A stretch of DNA of 64,000 nt from contig CAVPNY010000009.1 of the NCBI GenBank assembly GCA_963706905.1, forward strand, positions 186,001 through 250,000, given 5' to 3'. The notes under the pieces are model-generated. The model did no database searches. It was not told the DNA's origin and saw only the letters and a program-made list of their open reading frames with translations. This stretch comes from CAVPNY01 sp963706905 (GTDB taxonomy: Bacteria; Chloroflexota; Anaerolineae; Anaerolineales; UBA4823). This document shows positions 18,333 through 27,293 of this stretch, piece by piece (position 1 is the first letter of the stretch; each line of letters starts with the position of its first letter). The translations under genes and the position numbers were made by a program.

Positions 18333-18848
18333 ATGCAACCAAAGATCAAACCTTACCCGCAGCGTTTTTTGGCTGGCTTCAGCTTCTTCGGCAACCCTTT
18401 CGAACAATACAGCGGCTGGACAGAAGAGAATGAAATTGGGCGTCTGTGGGTGCGCTATATGGCTTACATGAGCCAACATCAGGATGATCTGCCACCCGCA
18501 TTGGAATCCGGCGTAGCCTATGAAGTTCACATTTACCACCCGGAGACGGTCGAAAAGGGGGAGTTCGAAGTCTTCGTTGGACACCTGATTCATGATCCCC
18601 AGCAAATACCCACCATCCTGAGCGTCAAAGCCCTACCCGCCGCCCCCTATGCTGTCTTCACCCTGCGTGGTCAGGAAATCGTTTCCGATTGGGGTACAGA
18701 GATCTACATGGACTGGCTGCCTGGTTCTGGATTCCGTAGCGATTTCGGTTTTAATTACCAGCGCTATGATGAGAACTTCAAAGGACTGGACTGGTTGGAC
18801 AATTCAACCCTCGAAGTGCATATTCCTCTACAACCCACCCATGCTTAA
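18333..18848 (+). CDS. GyrI-like small-molecule-binding protein
   Basis: 171 residues of the GyrI-like/AraC effector-binding fold: FLAGFSFFGNPF, then YEVHIYHPETVEKGEFEVFVG, then LPAAPYAVFTLRGQEI and SDFGFNYQRYDENF near the end. Stand-alone members bind hydrophobic molecules and can modulate regulators. It sits 11 bases before an AraC-type gene that has its own copy of this domain, so the two may sense the same ligand. Confidence 0.75.
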   Translation: MQPKIKPYPQRFLAGFSFFGNPFEQYSGWTEENEIGRLWVRYMAYMSQHQDDLPPALESGVAYEVHIYHPETVEKGEFEVFVGHLIHDPQQIPTILSVKALPAAPYAVFTLRGQEIVSDWGTEIYMDWLPGSGFRSDFGFNYQRYDENFKGLDWLDNSTLEVHIPLQPTHA

Positions 18849-18859
18849 GCAGAGGCAGA

Positions 18860-19716
18860 ATGAGCGTTCTTGCGTCCATCCTGCGGGCTATCGACCTGTT
18901 CGAAGACCGCCTGCATCAGCCAGTGCGGGTTGCTGAGGCTGCGGAGGCAGCAGGCTATTCTGTATACCATTTCTGCCGGGTGTTCAACCAAACAGCGCGT
19001 CTCACTCCTTACGAGTACTTGATTCGCAGACGTCTCTCTCAGGCAGCACAAGATCTGCTGCAAACCCGCCGCACAGTGCTGGATATCGCTCTCGACTACC
19101 AGTTCGGCAGCAGCGAAGCCTTTGGGCGCGCCTTCCAGCGCATGTTTGCTATCCAGCCCAGCCGATTTCGCCAGCTCGAACGGGCAGATCCACGCCAGAT
19201 TTGCCTCGCTTCACGCTTGAATACCTGACAGCCCTGGAGGGTCTATCCCTGTATCCCCAAAAAATCCGCCATCCTAAGATCGAAATCGCCGGTTGGATGT
19301 CCCCCAGCGCGCCAGGCAGGCCGGATTTTGCGCCGCTTTGGGAGTGGGTGCTCGACGAACTTCAGAATTCGGGGCAAAGAGGCCCTACCACAAAAAAGTT
19401 ATCGGGAATCCTCACCCTATATGCGCTGCTCCTTTACCCGCACGATTGGGAGACCCGCGGATGCCTGTGCTTCGCTGGTGTACTGGCAGAAAAAGTAAAG
19501 CGTATAAAGGTCCGGCTAGTCAATGTTACTCTTGACGAGAAGGATTATGCATGCTTCACCTGCGAAGGCTCCGAGTCCAATCTGCAATTAATATTAGAGC
19601 ATCTTTTCCACACCTGGATCCCACACAGCCGCCTCTCGCAACTTCCTGATGAAGTGCTGTTTGAGAAAAATGGACCCACCTCGTGGCGGATCCATCTCCC
19701 ACTCGATGAGTTATAG
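18860..19716 (+). pseudogene. AraC-family regulator with GyrI-like effector domain, frameshifted between domains
   Basis: The first part (18860-19228) is a complete AraC/XylS double HTH: VRVAEAAEAAGYSVYHFCRV, RLTPYEYLIRRRLSQAAQDL and FGSSEAFGRAFQRMFAIQPS. The second part (19201-19716) is an effector-binding domain beginning FTLEYLTALEGLSLYPQKI. Normally these form one protein of about 285 residues. Here a one-base loss near 19200 puts them in different frames with a 28-base overlap. A TTG at 19201 could start the second part alone, so coupled translation of two proteins is possible. Confidence 0.72.
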
Positions 19717-19741
19717 CTCGGTCTTTTCTCGAAATTACCAA

Positions 19742-21034
19742 ATGCCAGTCAAAAGAAAAACCACACGTTTATCCATTTTAGCCGTCCTGGCGCTGGGCAT
19801 TGCCGCGTATACCCTCTTCCTTCGCAAGCGCCTTCTCCGTTGGGGTGCGACCGGCGAGGAAACGCGCCGGTCATTACCGGGCGACAGCCTGATCAAAGAC
19901 CCCAACTACCAGTCTACCCGCGCAATCATAATTTTCTCTGCCCCTAAAGATGTCTGGCCTTGGATCGCACAGATCGGGTACCAGCGGGGTGGATTTTACA
20001 GCTATGATTGGCTGGAACGGAAGGCTGGATTGATTGGATTACACAGCGCGGACCAGGTTGTCCCAGCCTGGCAGAACATCCAACCCGGCGATACTGTCTC
20101 AATTAGCCCGATTACACCACTTAAGGTAGCCACGCTCGAGCCAGAACGGGCGTTGGTGCTGCATACAGTGATGAATCCATTCACTGCCCAGGTTATCGAC
20201 CGGGCAGTTCAACCGGGCACTCCATATATAGACTGGTCATGGGCTTTTATCCTGGAACCAATTGGCACCACTGCCACACGCTTGCTAATCCGGGTGCGGG
20301 CAAACCTCCAACCGGAGACTCTGGGCAGGCTCCTTTCCTGGTTGGTGCTTGAGCCTATCCACTTCTTGATGGAAAGAAAGATGCTACAGGGTATCCAGGC
20401 TCGGGCTGAGGCACATCGCTCTAACCCGCTGGCGCTGGATGAGTTCCTGCCGAGGTACGATTTCACTGAAGTGCACCGGATCATCGTGCGCGCCTCCCCT
20501 GATCAGGTTTATCAGGCGGTTACAAAACTCCAACCGTCGGAGCTGTCTCCACTGATTTATGCAATGCTGAATATCAGGCAAATGCCAGCAATCCTGGCAG
20601 GACAAGATGAAAGCAGAAGCCAGCCAGCGCAAGATAAAACATTCCTGGAGCAGCTTTATGCGGGTGGTTTTATCCCACTGATTGACGATGCAGTGCGAAG
20701 GGAAGTGGTCTTCGGCTTGATCGGGCAATTCTGGAAATTAAATGGCGGAGAAGAAGTGGAGATTGCCGACCTGGAGGCTTATCAAGCCTTTCAGGAGACG
20801 GATTATGCCAAGGTAGCAGCCAACCTGATCGTTCAAGATTTGGGGAATACATCCCTGCTCTCAACCGAAACCCGCATCTGGGCGCCAGACGCTGAGACTC
20901 GGCGCAAGTTCGCGGTGTATTGGAAGCTCATTTCTCTGGGGAGCGGTTGGATACGGATCTTGTGGCTGAAAGCCATTCGGAATAAGGCAGAGATAGAAAG
21001 CAGGCGCCGGTCACACCACATTGCCGATTTGTAA
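19742..21034 (+). CDS. SRPBCC/START-like protein with N-terminal membrane helix, two domains
   Basis: From MPVKRKTTRLSILAVLALGI, a basic start and one transmembrane helix, then a lipid-binding START-like domain (IIFSAPKDVWPWIAQIGYQR, ERALVLHTVMNPF, WSWAFILEPIGTTATRLLIR) and a second, more divergent one from about residue 245 (RIIVRASPDQVYQAVTKLQP). The first domain is the DUF2867-like type often found with membrane oxidoreductases. I chose this start because the upstream Met at 19649 lies inside the preceding gene. Confidence 0.72.
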   Translation: MPVKRKTTRLSILAVLALGIAAYTLFLRKRLLRWGATGEETRRSLPGDSLIKDPNYQSTRAIIIFSAPKDVWPWIAQIGYQRGGFYSYDWLERKAGLIGLHSADQVVPAWQNIQPGDTVSISPITPLKVATLEPERALVLHTVMNPFTAQVIDRAVQPGTPYIDWSWAFILEPIGTTATRLLIRVRANLQPETLGRLLSWLVLEPIHFLMERKMLQGIQARAEAHRSNPLALDEFLPRYDFTEVHRIIVRASPDQVYQAVTKLQPSELSPLIYAMLNIRQMPAILAGQDESRSQPAQDKTFLEQLYAGGFIPLIDDAVRREVVFGLIGQFWKLNGGEEVEIADLEAYQAFQETDYAKVAANLIVQDLGNTSLLSTETRIWAPDAETRRKFAVYWKLISLGSGWIRILWLKAIRNKAEIESRRRSHHIADL

Positions 21035-21047
21035 GCAACGATCCAGG

Positions 21048-21206
21048 ATGAGGAGCGTAGAATATCAGAGACTTCTCGCTTTCAGCGTGTTAGGTATTTT
21101 TCTGGGTCTGATCGTGTTTGGGTGCCATTGGGCAGTGCGCAAAGTAGGCATCATATCGACATACCCGAAGGGATGCAAACAAAAAACATGTGCCCGAGTG
21201 CTCTAA
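21048..21206 (+). CDS. Possible small single-helix membrane protein
   Basis: 52 residues starting MRSVEYQRLLAFSVLGIFLG with one hydrophobic helix and a basic Cys-containing tail (GCKQKTCARVL). There is no clear ribosome site and no family. It could be a chance ORF; it is listed because it fills the gap between two same-strand genes. Confidence 0.3.
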   Translation: MRSVEYQRLLAFSVLGIFLGLIVFGCHWAVRKVGIISTYPKGCKQKTCARVL

Positions 21207-21226
21207 CGTGACAGATTGGAGAGAAA

Positions 21227-21940
21227 ATGGTGGGTGTAGAACTCCTGGTTGTTCTGGGTATCCTGCTGCTCTTCGGACTGCTCGTTGTCTATATCATTTA
21301 CTCTGAGCGGAAAGGTCGCACAGCCAAAATTGAGCTCAGCCGATCTTTGGGGTTTTCTCCAATCGATCCTGAACCTGAGCTCATCCAAAAAATTGTCCGG
21401 CTCTACCAAGGCCTGCGGAAAAACGGGCATCCTCCTGCCGACGACCAATTTCAGCTCCAGAATGTTGCCTGTAAAAGGCTGCCAGACTACGATCTGTTCA
21501 TCTTTGACCTGTTGAACAGGTCTGGGGATGAAGACAGCTACACCGAAGATGGAGCCCTGGCGGTAGTTTCCCCTCACCTGAAACTGCCAACCTTCATGGT
21601 CTTTCCCAAGGCAGATATCGAAGGAACACTTTCATTCATGGGGAATAAATTCCTCACCTGGATTTTTACTAAGGTTGGAAATCCAATCGGATTTCCGGAG
21701 TGCCCAGAGTTTGAGCGGCGCTACCTTGTCAGTTCTCCTGATCCGGCGGGTACCCGTCAGTTTCTAAACGAGAGCCGGCTGCACCAGATGGCTAAAACCC
21801 GCCTGATGAGTATTCAAGCGGGAGGGGATTTGTTTACCGTCTCGCGGGTAGAACAATTCACTAAACCTGTCAATGACAAGGAAACGATGAGTACACGCAT
21901 CCAGCTTGCAAGGGATGTGTTTTTAATATTCGTTGGCTAA
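21227..21940 (+). CDS. Membrane-anchored protein of unknown function
   Basis: 237 residues. GGAGAG lies just before the ATG. An N-terminal helix (LLVVLGILLLFGLLVVYIIY) is followed by a soluble domain that includes FSPIDPEPELIQKIVRLYQG and FPECPEFERRYLVSSPDPAG, a pattern seen in uncharacterised bacterial proteins with one N-terminal helix. Overlaps the next ORF region by a few bases. Confidence 0.6.
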   Translation: MVGVELLVVLGILLLFGLLVVYIIYSERKGRTAKIELSRSLGFSPIDPEPELIQKIVRLYQGLRKNGHPPADDQFQLQNVACKRLPDYDLFIFDLLNRSGDEDSYTEDGALAVVSPHLKLPTFMVFPKADIEGTLSFMGNKFLTWIFTKVGNPIGFPECPEFERRYLVSSPDPAGTRQFLNESRLHQMAKTRLMSIQAGGDLFTVSRVEQFTKPVNDKETMSTRIQLARDVFLIFVG

Positions 21941-21983
21941 GCCTGACCCAAAGTGTCGCACAAAGCTTGCAGTCCCAAAGCAT

Positions 21984-22533
21984 ATGCTAACCGTTATAGA
22001 AAGTGAAAACAGCTTCGAAATTCAATCCACGCTGCCAACCGGGCAAAGGGTCATTTTCCTTCTGTTGGCTTTATTTCCCTTGATCGCTCCTTACGAGCTC
22101 ATTATCGAACCAGACTGGGAGTATTATTTCAATGTATTTTTCCTGATCGCCTTGATCATCTCAGTGGGAGCGATGGCATTGTCGGCCTTCTTGGTTTGGG
22201 CGGCAATTGCAGGGCTTAACTCTCAACTCCGGTTCGACAAGAGATCAAGGAACCTTCTCTTGTGCAGAAGGAGCGCCTGTAGTGAGGTGGCAGACGAAGC
22301 AATTCCCGCTCGAGGATGTCGCCAGCTTACGCATCGAGAAGCAGGATTGGAGTGATGGATCGCCGAGCTACACTCTCCTTGTAGTCACCGATGATGGAAA
22401 GGAATTTAAGGCTGGATCTTCGTGGTCGTTGAAAGAGATGGAAGCCATCCGGCAAAGAGCCTCCTCTTTTTCTTTTTTACAAGGTAGAACAAAGTCATCA
22501 ATGAAGACATGGCTAGAGAAAGATTTCAAGTGA
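21984..22533 (+). pseudogene. Two-helix membrane protein of unknown function, frameshifted
   Basis: Starts MLTVIESENSFEIQSTLPTG and has two hydrophobic helices (VIFLLLALFPLIAPYELII; VFFLIALIISVGAMALSAFL), then QLRFDKRSRNLLL. The frame shifts by +1 near 22250-22275 and continues VVRWQTKQFPLEDVASLRIE and YTLLVVTDDGKEFKAGSSWS to 22533. Together they make a continuous 180-residue protein whose soluble end resembles PH-like domains of small bacterial membrane proteins. Confidence 0.6.
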
Positions 22534-22829
22534 CCGAGGAACAAATCCGACAACATCAGCAAGCTTATGCACAGGCCAGAGTTAAATTATCGCGAAATTT
22601 CACTAAAAGATCACGTGTTTTTGGAAACTTTCATTTCTGATAGCTTAAGCTGTGTCTTGCGATCATCAAGTTGAAATTGGCGAGAAAAACTTGGTGAAGA
22701 GTCAACCTGGTAGTGCTAAGTTTTCGAAATACTGTCTCCCATTAATTACTACCCCGGGTTACCCCCAATAATCCCCCAATAAATACTCGTAATTCTAAAT
22801 TCACCCGTTGGGTTACTCCACTAAACCGG
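22534..22829. other. Intergenic stretch near the right end of the element
   Basis: About 300 bases, more AT-rich than its surroundings, with no convincing gene on either strand. It contains two close direct copies of CCCCCAATAA (around 22761-22783). The region separates the cargo genes from the small element genes at 22830-23291. Confidence 0.5.
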
Positions 22830-23102
22830 GTGAAGCCCATCCTGACAGAGGAGTGTTTTGACGACTGTATAAAGGGTGGAGAGTTTAAACGCTACCACCT
22901 GCGGCCTGGGACGGATATTGTAGACTTGCCTCCTTTCCCCTTTCAGGAGATTATCAATTCCAACCTTCCCCGGCATCGGCTAGTGGCTATCTGTGTCTAT
23001 CTAGCCGCGGTGGTGGATTACCTGCAACACATTGAAGAGTACCAAAAAATCAGAGAATTCTACAAGCGTAATGGCATCATGCTGGAAGATTATTCGATTT
23101 GA
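22830..23102 (+). CDS. Small protein of unknown function beside the HTH gene
   Basis: 90 residues from a GTG start. Acidic and helical with two Cys near the start (EECFDDCIKGG); LPRHRLVAICVYLAAVVDYL may be amphipathic. No family recognised. It lies 12 bases before the HTH gene, at the place where accessory genes of integrative elements usually sit. The frame is open a little upstream, so the start is uncertain and it may be a truncated fragment. Confidence 0.5.
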   Translation: MKPILTEECFDDCIKGGEFKRYHLRPGTDIVDLPPFPFQEIINSNLPRHRLVAICVYLAAVVDYLQHIEEYQKIREFYKRNGIMLEDYSI

Positions 23103-23114
23103 TGGAGGTGGTAC

Positions 23115-23291
23115 ATGGACACGAGTGAGATTCTAACCGTGCCGATGGTGGCAGAATACTTAAAGATTTCCAAGGCCAAGATTTACTATCTGGTGAAGCG
23201 AAAGGAAATTCCCCACTTCAAAATTGGCCGAAATGTCCGCATTAGAATGGCCGACTTACAAAAGTGGCTTGAAACACTCGCGTCGATGTAG
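23115..23291 (+). CDS. AlpA/Xis-like helix-turn-helix DNA-binding protein
   Basis: 58 residues: VPMVAEYLKISKAKIYYLVK is a MerR/excisionase-type HTH, and IPHFKIGRNVRIRMADLQKW is the wing that follows it in this family. GGAGGTGG precedes the ATG by a few bases, a strong ribosome site. Such proteins act as excisionases or activators of integrase genes. Position 190 bases from the intact tRNA-Arg, at the end opposite the integrase, fits a recombination directionality factor. Confidence 0.8.
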   Translation: MDTSEILTVPMVAEYLKISKAKIYYLVKRKEIPHFKIGRNVRIRMADLQKWLETLASM

Positions 23292-23392
23292 TATGCAACC
23301 AATAAAGTCAGGTAGCGAAATATATCTTGAAGTTGGAAAGAAGGGAGACGGAATAGTTCTTCCCGAATTATCCCAATGGGGTGGTCTATAAA

Positions 23393-23409
23393 CCATAAAT
23401 AAACCACAG
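23393..23409. repeat. Short direct repeat near the right att site
   Basis: CCATAAATAACCACAGT, the partner of the sequence at 1333-1350 with one base missing, same orientation. Both copies lie 70-120 bases inside the tRNA-Arg repeats. Confidence 0.5.
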
Positions 23410-23425
23410 TAACCTTGATTAAAAC

Positions 23426-23454
23426 GAACCGACCCGCCATATTTACGGGTCGGT
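23426..23454 (+). terminator. Rho-independent terminator
   Basis: AACCGACCCG and CGGGTCGGTT form a 10-bp stem around a 9-base loop, followed on the plus strand by TTTGTTTAA. It would end transcription leaving the element on the plus strand and shield the tRNA-Arg gene beyond it. Confidence 0.85.
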
Positions 23455-23478
23455 TTTTGTTTAATCCCTACATATAGG

Positions 23479-23551
23479 CGCCCTCGGCGCGACTCAAACG
23501 CGCGGCCCTTTGCTCCGCAAGCAAATGCTCTATCCACTGAGCTACGAGGGC
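23479..23551 (-). tRNA. tRNA-Arg (anticodon GCG)
   Basis: The sequence folds into a full cloverleaf: acceptor GCCCTCG/CGAGGGC, D stem GCTC/GAGC, anticodon stem TTTGC/GCAAA with loop TTGCGGA (anticodon GCG, reading CGC and possibly CGU), and T stem GCGCG/CGCGC. CCA is not encoded. The T loop reads TTTGAGT, so position 56, almost always C, is U. The displaced copy of the 3' half at 1176-1219 has the normal C. This gene is the integration site of the element to its left. Confidence 0.88.
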
Positions 23552-23637
23552 GTTGAAGGTATTTTAATCGATCTCCTGACCTGGGTCAACCTATCGCGCC
23601 GGCCTGTTGTAGTTCCTATGGCAGGCCGATTTCCTTA

Positions 23638-23666
23638 TTGACAAAGTAAAAACGATCCTATATAAT
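23638..23666 (+). promoter_or_regulatory. Consensus sigma-70 promoter of the LacI-family gene
   Basis: TTGACA (23638-23643), a 17-base spacer and TATAAT (23661-23666): a perfect match to the vegetative promoter. It points toward the regulator gene at 23722, and the operator palindrome begins at the next base. Confidence 0.88.
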
Positions 23667-23696
23667 GATGTTACCGGTCACGTGACCGGTAACATC
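23667..23696. promoter_or_regulatory. LacI-family operator, perfect 30-bp palindrome
   Basis: The 30 bases are exactly self-complementary, centred on CACGTG with inner arms ACCGGT. The palindrome covers the expected transcription start just downstream of the -10 box, so bound repressor would block initiation. This indicates autoregulation of the regulator and probably of the sugar locus behind it. Confidence 0.85.
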
Positions 23697-23721
23697 AGGC
23701 CTCCTATTCCAATCCTATCCA

Positions 23722-24747
23722 ATGTCAGTAACCAATCACCTCCATGTAACCATCCGGGATGTAGCTACCAAAGCAGGTGTGTCTCACCAGACGGTTTCGC
23801 GCGTCATTAACGACAATGAGCGCGTTAGCCCCGAGACCCGCGCCAGGGTCCTGGCTGCCATCGATGAGCTCAGCTATCGCCCAAATGCCATCGCCCGTTT
23901 TATGGCCAGAGGGCGCACCCATACCCTGGCCTGCCTTTCCCCCAACCTTACAGATTATACTTTCGCCTCCATTATCGAAGGTGCTGAAGTCGAAGCCCGC
24001 CAGAATGGCTACTTCCTTCTCAGCGCCTCAGCTAATGATGAAGATACCTTCGCCCTGCTGGTCGAACAGCTCATCGAAAGCCGGCGGACCGACGGCTTGA
24101 TGGTGATCAACCCATACACCGATCAGCGCTTCCGGCATGTTCCTAAGAATGTCCCCTTGGTTTATCTGGGCGCCTGGCCGCGCGATGAGCAGGTCAATTC
24201 GATATCCCTTGATGACGAGGGCGCCGGCTACGCTGCCTGCCAGCATCTGCTCTCTCTGGATCACCGTCGGATCGTCTCGATTACCGGGCCGACCTGCGAG
24301 GACTGTTCCCAAGACCGACAAAATGGCTATCTGCAGGCCCTTCGTCAGGCCAGCATTGCGCCAGACCCAGATCTGGTGGTTGAAGGCGATTGGTCGGCCA
24401 CCTCAGGGTACACCGCGGTGCGCTCCCTGCTCGAGCGCGGGGTGGCTTTCAGCGCCATCTTCGCTCAGAACGATCGTATGGCGGTGGGGGCCATCCAGGC
24501 ATTGCGGGAAGCCAATCTCCGTATTCCCCAGGATGTTTCGATCATCGGTTTTGACGATATGCCACTGGCCTCTTATTTCGATCCACCCTTGACCACCATG
24601 CGGCAGGACACCTTTCAACTCGGCCGTCAAGCGGCCCAATTGCTCTTGAATGCAGTCGAAAATCTAGCTTTAGAAACCCAGCAGCTGCTCCTGCCTGCCG
24701 AGCTGATGGTGCGGAGTTCTACGGCACCATATGTCGAGAGGAGGTGA
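23722..24747 (+). CDS. LacI-family transcriptional regulator
   Basis: 341 residues. N-terminal HTH and hinge helix: VTIRDVATKAGVSHQTVSRV, then YRPNAIARFMARGRTHTLAC. The rest is a periplasmic-binding-protein-like sensor domain ending VSIIGFDDMPLASYFDPPLT and ELMVRSS, all standard for the family. It probably binds a galactoside and releases the palindrome at 23667. No strong ribosome site precedes the ATG. Confidence 0.93.
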   Translation: MSVTNHLHVTIRDVATKAGVSHQTVSRVINDNERVSPETRARVLAAIDELSYRPNAIARFMARGRTHTLACLSPNLTDYTFASIIEGAEVEARQNGYFLLSASANDEDTFALLVEQLIESRRTDGLMVINPYTDQRFRHVPKNVPLVYLGAWPRDEQVNSISLDDEGAGYAACQHLLSLDHRRIVSITGPTCEDCSQDRQNGYLQALRQASIAPDPDLVVEGDWSATSGYTAVRSLLERGVAFSAIFAQNDRMAVGAIQALREANLRIPQDVSIIGFDDMPLASYFDPPLTTMRQDTFQLGRQAAQLLLNAVENLALETQQLLLPAELMVRSSTAPYVERR

Positions 24748-24836
24748 TAGAAAGGTTTGTATTCGATTAATCCATGTTTATGTCCTAGATCAGGAAATCA
24801 ACGATTAACCAACCAATCTAAACGGAGGAACCCTTC

Positions 24837-26174
24837 ATGAACCGTAAATTGATCTGGATCTTGCTGAGTGTCACTTTGATTGCCGTCTTGGTGCTGAGCG
24901 CTTGTGCGCCCGCCCAACCACCGGCTGAGCCGGTTGCCACCGAAGCCCCGGCGGAGGAACAACCGCCGGCGGAACCTGTCACGATCCGCTGGCGTACCCG
25001 CCCGGACAATCAGCAGGAGCAGGACGTCTACCAGGCGATCAGTGACGAGCTGTCTACCCAGCTCGAAGCGCAAGGCATCAAGCTTCAGTATGATCCCGCC
25101 CCGGTCACCGGTTATCTGGACAAGCTCACGACCGAATTTTCAGCCAAAAACGCCCCAGATATTGTCTGGATCCCGGGTGCCAGTACCGCTGATTACTCCA
25201 GCCTGGGCGTGATCTCCGATCTGATGCCTTTCATCAACAAAGATTCTTCTTTCAAGCTCACCGATTACTATGAGGCCCCCATAAAAGAGCTGCAGCAGGA
25301 TGGCAAGCTGTGGGGTCTGCCGCGCGATATCTCGACCTTGGTGCTCTACTATAACAAGGATCTGTTCCAGAAATACGGCGTAGATGACCCGGCTGAATTG
25401 TTTGCTAAAGGCGAGTGGACCTGCGAAAACTTCGAACGCGTTGCCAAAGAGCTCACCCACGAGGCCGATAAAGTCTACGGTTTCAGCATGAGCAACTGGT
25501 GGGGACCTTGGGGCTGGTTCATCTACTCCCATGGAGGCAACATGTTCAATGCTGACCGCACCGCATGTGGCCTGACTGACCCGAACTCAATCAAGGGCTT
25601 GCAATTCATGTCCGACCTGTTCAATGTGGATAAGGTCGCCCCACCCCCCGGGATCGAAGGTGGTGTGGGCGAGACCGAATTCCTCTCCGGCTCGATTGGC
25701 ATGTTCCCCAATGGACGGTGGATGACTCCTGGGATGCGTGAGAACGCCGAGTTCAACTGGGGTGTGGTTGAGATGCCGAACTGCGGTGTTCAGTCCACCT
25801 GGCTCTTCTGGGGCCCGTATGTGATGAATGCCGCGGCAGAGTACCCCGACCAGGCCTGGACTGTGCTGAAAGCCTTGACCAGCCCCGAGGTTCAGGCCCG
25901 CATCGCCGAACTCGGCACGAATATCCCCTCCAACAAAGCGCAGTCCGCCGTGGATGCGTTCTTGAATTCCAAACCGCCTGAGGACAACCAGCCCTTCATC
26001 GCTGGCGCGGCCTATGCCCAGGCAGAAATCCCCCTATACACAGGCAACTGGGGTGATATCGTCAGTGGACAATATCAACCGAATATCGACAACATCCTGT
26101 ATGGTAAAGCCACCGTAGAGGATGCCGTCAAAGCCGCCTGCGAAGGCGCTGATCCACTGTTCAAGCAACCGTAA
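24837..26174 (+). CDS. Sugar ABC transporter, substrate-binding lipoprotein
   Basis: 445 residues. Signal peptide with lipobox LSAC, lipid Cys at residue 23, then a Pro/Glu-rich linker. The mature part is a CUT1-type extracellular solute-binding protein (GLPRDISTLVLYYNKDLFQKYG, WTCENFERVAKELT, GWFIYSHGGNMF, NGRWMTPGMREN). GGAGG precedes the ATG. Followed by two permease genes but no ATPase gene, as is common for CUT1 systems that share an MsmK-like ATPase. The ligand is inferred to be an alpha-galactoside because of the GH27 gene downstream. Confidence 0.92.
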   Translation: MNRKLIWILLSVTLIAVLVLSACAPAQPPAEPVATEAPAEEQPPAEPVTIRWRTRPDNQQEQDVYQAISDELSTQLEAQGIKLQYDPAPVTGYLDKLTTEFSAKNAPDIVWIPGASTADYSSLGVISDLMPFINKDSSFKLTDYYEAPIKELQQDGKLWGLPRDISTLVLYYNKDLFQKYGVDDPAELFAKGEWTCENFERVAKELTHEADKVYGFSMSNWWGPWGWFIYSHGGNMFNADRTACGLTDPNSIKGLQFMSDLFNVDKVAPPPGIEGGVGETEFLSGSIGMFPNGRWMTPGMRENAEFNWGVVEMPNCGVQSTWLFWGPYVMNAAAEYPDQAWTVLKALTSPEVQARIAELGTNIPSNKAQSAVDAFLNSKPPEDNQPFIAGAAYAQAEIPLYTGNWGDIVSGQYQPNIDNILYGKATVEDAVKAACEGADPLFKQP

Positions 26175-26276
26175 CACTTTTTCCGTTTGGGAGGGGTTTT
26201 CGTGTCTTTCTCACGAAAACCTCTCCCGATCTTGACCGAAGTAGTCTTTAGTTATCTCGATCTGAGGAGATGGCCT

Positions 26277-27288
26277 ATGAATGCTAACCAGCGCCGGGAG
26301 GCAATAGAAGGCTTTCTGTTCTTATTGCCGAATTTTCTGGGATTCTCTGATCTTCTTTGCCGTGCCCCTGGCGGTGTCATTTTATTATTCATTTACCGAC
26401 TACAACCTGTTCCAGGCACCCAATTTCATCGGACTGCAAAACTATATCACCGCACTGGGATTCAATATCCGCCCCGAGGAATATCAGGCCGCACTTGCCC
26501 AAGGCGCTACAACTTGGCAAGCCCTGGGCGAGCTGATCGTCCCAAAAGACCCGACCTTCTGGATTGCGTTGGTCAATACCTTCCAGTACGCCGTGGGCGT
26601 CTTGATTCTGTGCATCATCCCCTCCTTTTTTCTGGCCTGGTTGCTTAATTCGAAGCTGCCTGGGATGACAATCTTCCGAGGCATGTTCTACATTCCGGTG
26701 GTCGCTTCGATTGTCGGTTCCGCCCTGGTATGGTTTTGGATCTACAACCGCGACTCGGGCGTGCTGAACATCGCCCTGGGTTCCCTGGCGAACTCCTTAT
26801 CCAATCTCACCCAGTACCTGGGCTTCGAAATTCCAGAGCCAATCATCGGTTGGCTGGTCGACTCTAACTACTCCTTAATTTCGTTGGTCATCCTGACCAG
26901 CTGGGCGACCATCGGTTATGACATGGTGATTTTCCTGGCTGCCCTGCAAGCCATCCCGCGCCATCTCTATGAGGCTGCCACAGTTGACGGAGCCACCCGC
27001 AATCAATCGCTGATCAAGATCACCATCCCAATGATCACGCCGACCATCTTCTTCGTCCTGGTAACCAACACCATCGCCGTCTTACAAATCTTCAGTGAGC
27101 CCTATATCATGACCCAGGGTGGGCCGGCAAATTCCACTTTGACGATTGTGTATTACCTTTATCAGAAGGGCTTTCAACGCTTCCAGATGGGCTATGGAGC
27201 CAGTCTGGCCTGGATCGTCTTTGGATTGATCTTTATCATTACCGCGCTGCAATTCCGCGTCGCTAACCGTTGGGTTTATGAGGAGTGA
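26277..27288 (+). pseudogene. Sugar ABC transporter permease 1, one-base frameshift near the start
   Basis: Starts MNANQRREAIEGFLFLLPNF with GAGGAG upstream. The frame shifts at about 26346 and continues FFAVPLAVSFYYSFTDYNLF through a normal MalF-type permease with the EAA loop near YEAATVDGATRNQSLIKITI. Removing one base from TTCTCTG gives LGFLIFFAVPLAVSF and a 336-residue protein. As the rest of the transport operon is intact, an assembly error is at least as likely as decay. Confidence 0.88.
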
Positions 27289-27293
27289 TCGCA

